Shown: positions 6,478 to 6,926 of the stretch, piece by piece
Position numbering within the stretch: the first letter of the stretch is position 1
Layout of the letters: every line of letters begins with the position of its first letter
NCBI GenBank assembly: GCA_030446945.1
Contig: JAUJMI010000197.1
Coordinates: forward strand, 1 to 6,926
Length of the DNA: 6,926 nucleotides
Source of the DNA: Longimicrobium sp.
GTDB lineage: Bacteria > Gemmatimonadota > Gemmatimonadetes > Longimicrobiales > Longimicrobiaceae
Direction: 5' to 3'
Translations under genes and position numbers: made by a program
The notes under the pieces: generated by a model
What the model saw: only the letters and a program-made list of their open reading frames with translations
What the model was told of the DNA's origin: nothing
The model's database searches: none

Positions 6478-6690
6478 CGGCCGTTACAGAACATCGGGAC
6501 GGAGCGTTCCCGTCGCGATCTCGAATCTAAATGCGAGGACTCCAATCCCCCTTCATGCGTCTAAACTAGCGGAGAGTTGGTAAGGAGGCTCAACACCCTC
6601 GGCGTGGGTGGCCCGCGCACCTGTCGCGATGTCGTGGAGCTGCGCATCTTCGATCCGCGCCCGCCACTTCCACCACGGAGACCTCCAACC
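6478..6690. other. 213-bp intergenic region upstream of the lipoprotein gene
   Basis: No coding frame is convincing. The stretch from about 6525 to 6590 is lower in GC than the genes and contains TCTAAACTAGC (6560-6570), with a -10-like TAAACT but no matching -35. Two small hairpins are possible: GACGG/CCGTC at 6498-6514 and CACCC/GGGTG at 6594-6610, both 5-bp stems. A promoter for the downstream lipoprotein is plausible in this AT-richer part. Confidence 0.4.
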
Positions 6691-6926
6691 ATGCTTCCTA
6701 CGATGCGCCGCTGGAGACTTTCCGTTCTCGCGATCCTCGTCTCCATCGCGGGATGCTCGACTCACGCCCCGCCTCCGCCACCGGCTCCGTCCGCCCCGCA
6801 CCAACCCGGCGCGGACGGGGGCGGCTCGCGGCAGCTCCCGCCGGCCGTGCCGCAGCAGGTGAGCCGGGCCGACCAGGAGCTGACCGCCAGCCAGCCGGAC
6901 ACCAAAGCACCCCCCCCCACCCCGAT
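6691..6926 (+). CDS. Lipoprotein, N-terminal fragment (3' end missing)
   Basis: An open frame from ATG 6691 runs off the window. Residues 1-21 are a lipoprotein signal peptide: MLPTMRRWR, a hydrophobic core LSVLAILVS, and lipobox IAGC with Cys22 as the lipidated residue. After it comes a proline-rich, probably disordered tether (APPPPPAPSAP) and then a polar Gln/Ala/Ser stretch (PQQVSRADQELTASQPDT). GGAG at 6677-6680 lies 10 nt before the ATG; Met5 (6703) is an alternative start. The product should be anchored in the outer leaflet of the cytoplasmic membrane or sorted to the outer membrane. No functional domain is reached before the edge, so the function is unknown. The last ~18 bases include a C run and resemble the poor-quality sequence at the other edge. 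Confidence 0.72.
   Translation, partial: MLPTMRRWRLSVLAILVSIAGCSTHAPPPPPAPSAPHQPGADGGGSRQLPPAVPQQVSRADQELTASQPDTKAPPPTP

Noticed and set aside
5852..6690. tRNA or other structured RNA in the gaps around the four-TM gene
   Set aside because: I looked for TTCGA-type T loops, acceptor pairing and CCA ends and found none that fold together.

Overview
This is a very GC-rich bacterial window (roughly 70% G+C by eye) with nearly solid coding density and strong third-position GC. The gene set fits a soil-type bacterium with a complex lifestyle: a bacterial XPB helicase with its helicase-associated partner, a membrane-anchored Ser/Thr kinase with C-terminal TPRs, an LprI-like secreted protein, a MazEF-type toxin-antitoxin pair and a lipoprotein. 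A Gemmatimonadota (Longimicrobium-like) or similar high-GC phylum is my best guess. That rests on gene content and composition only and is low confidence. Both ends look like contig edges, and the first ~130 bases are poly-C/poly-G sequence that I would not trust.

Layout. (1) Positions 1-2621, plus strand: the C-terminal end of an XPB/Ssl2-type SF2 helicase, overlapping by ATGA with a ~690-codon helicase-associated-domain protein. The second gene is readable only if two compensating frameshifts are allowed, near 720 and near 2168. (2) Positions 2622-2809: a gap holding a pyrimidine-rich inverted-repeat element. (3) Positions 2810-3202, plus: a small exported LprI/DUF1311-like protein, converging on and overlapping the end of (4) 3192-5027, minus: a 611-residue Ser/Thr kinase with a TM segment, a Pro/Ala/Gly linker and three TPRs. 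(5) Positions 5028-5307: a divergent intergenic region with a composite heptanucleotide tandem repeat (eleven units in three unit types) and, next to the downstream gene, two direct repeats 11 bp apart that look like a toxin-antitoxin operator. (6) Positions 5308-5851, plus: a GTG-started RHH-type antitoxin and an overlapping MazF/PemK toxin. (7) Positions 6055-6477, plus: an unrecognised four-TM protein with a repeated VRD motif. (8) From 6691 to the window edge, plus: a lipoprotein cut off by the edge.

How they work together. Three pairings are supported by layout: helicase with helicase-associated protein (translational coupling), antitoxin with toxin (14-nt overlap and a shared upstream operator), and kinase domain with TPRs in one chain. 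The other neighbours show no clear functional link. I found no convincing new multi-gene system. The most unusual non-coding signals are the heptad repeat between the kinase and the toxin-antitoxin promoters, and the inverted-repeat element after the helicase operon.
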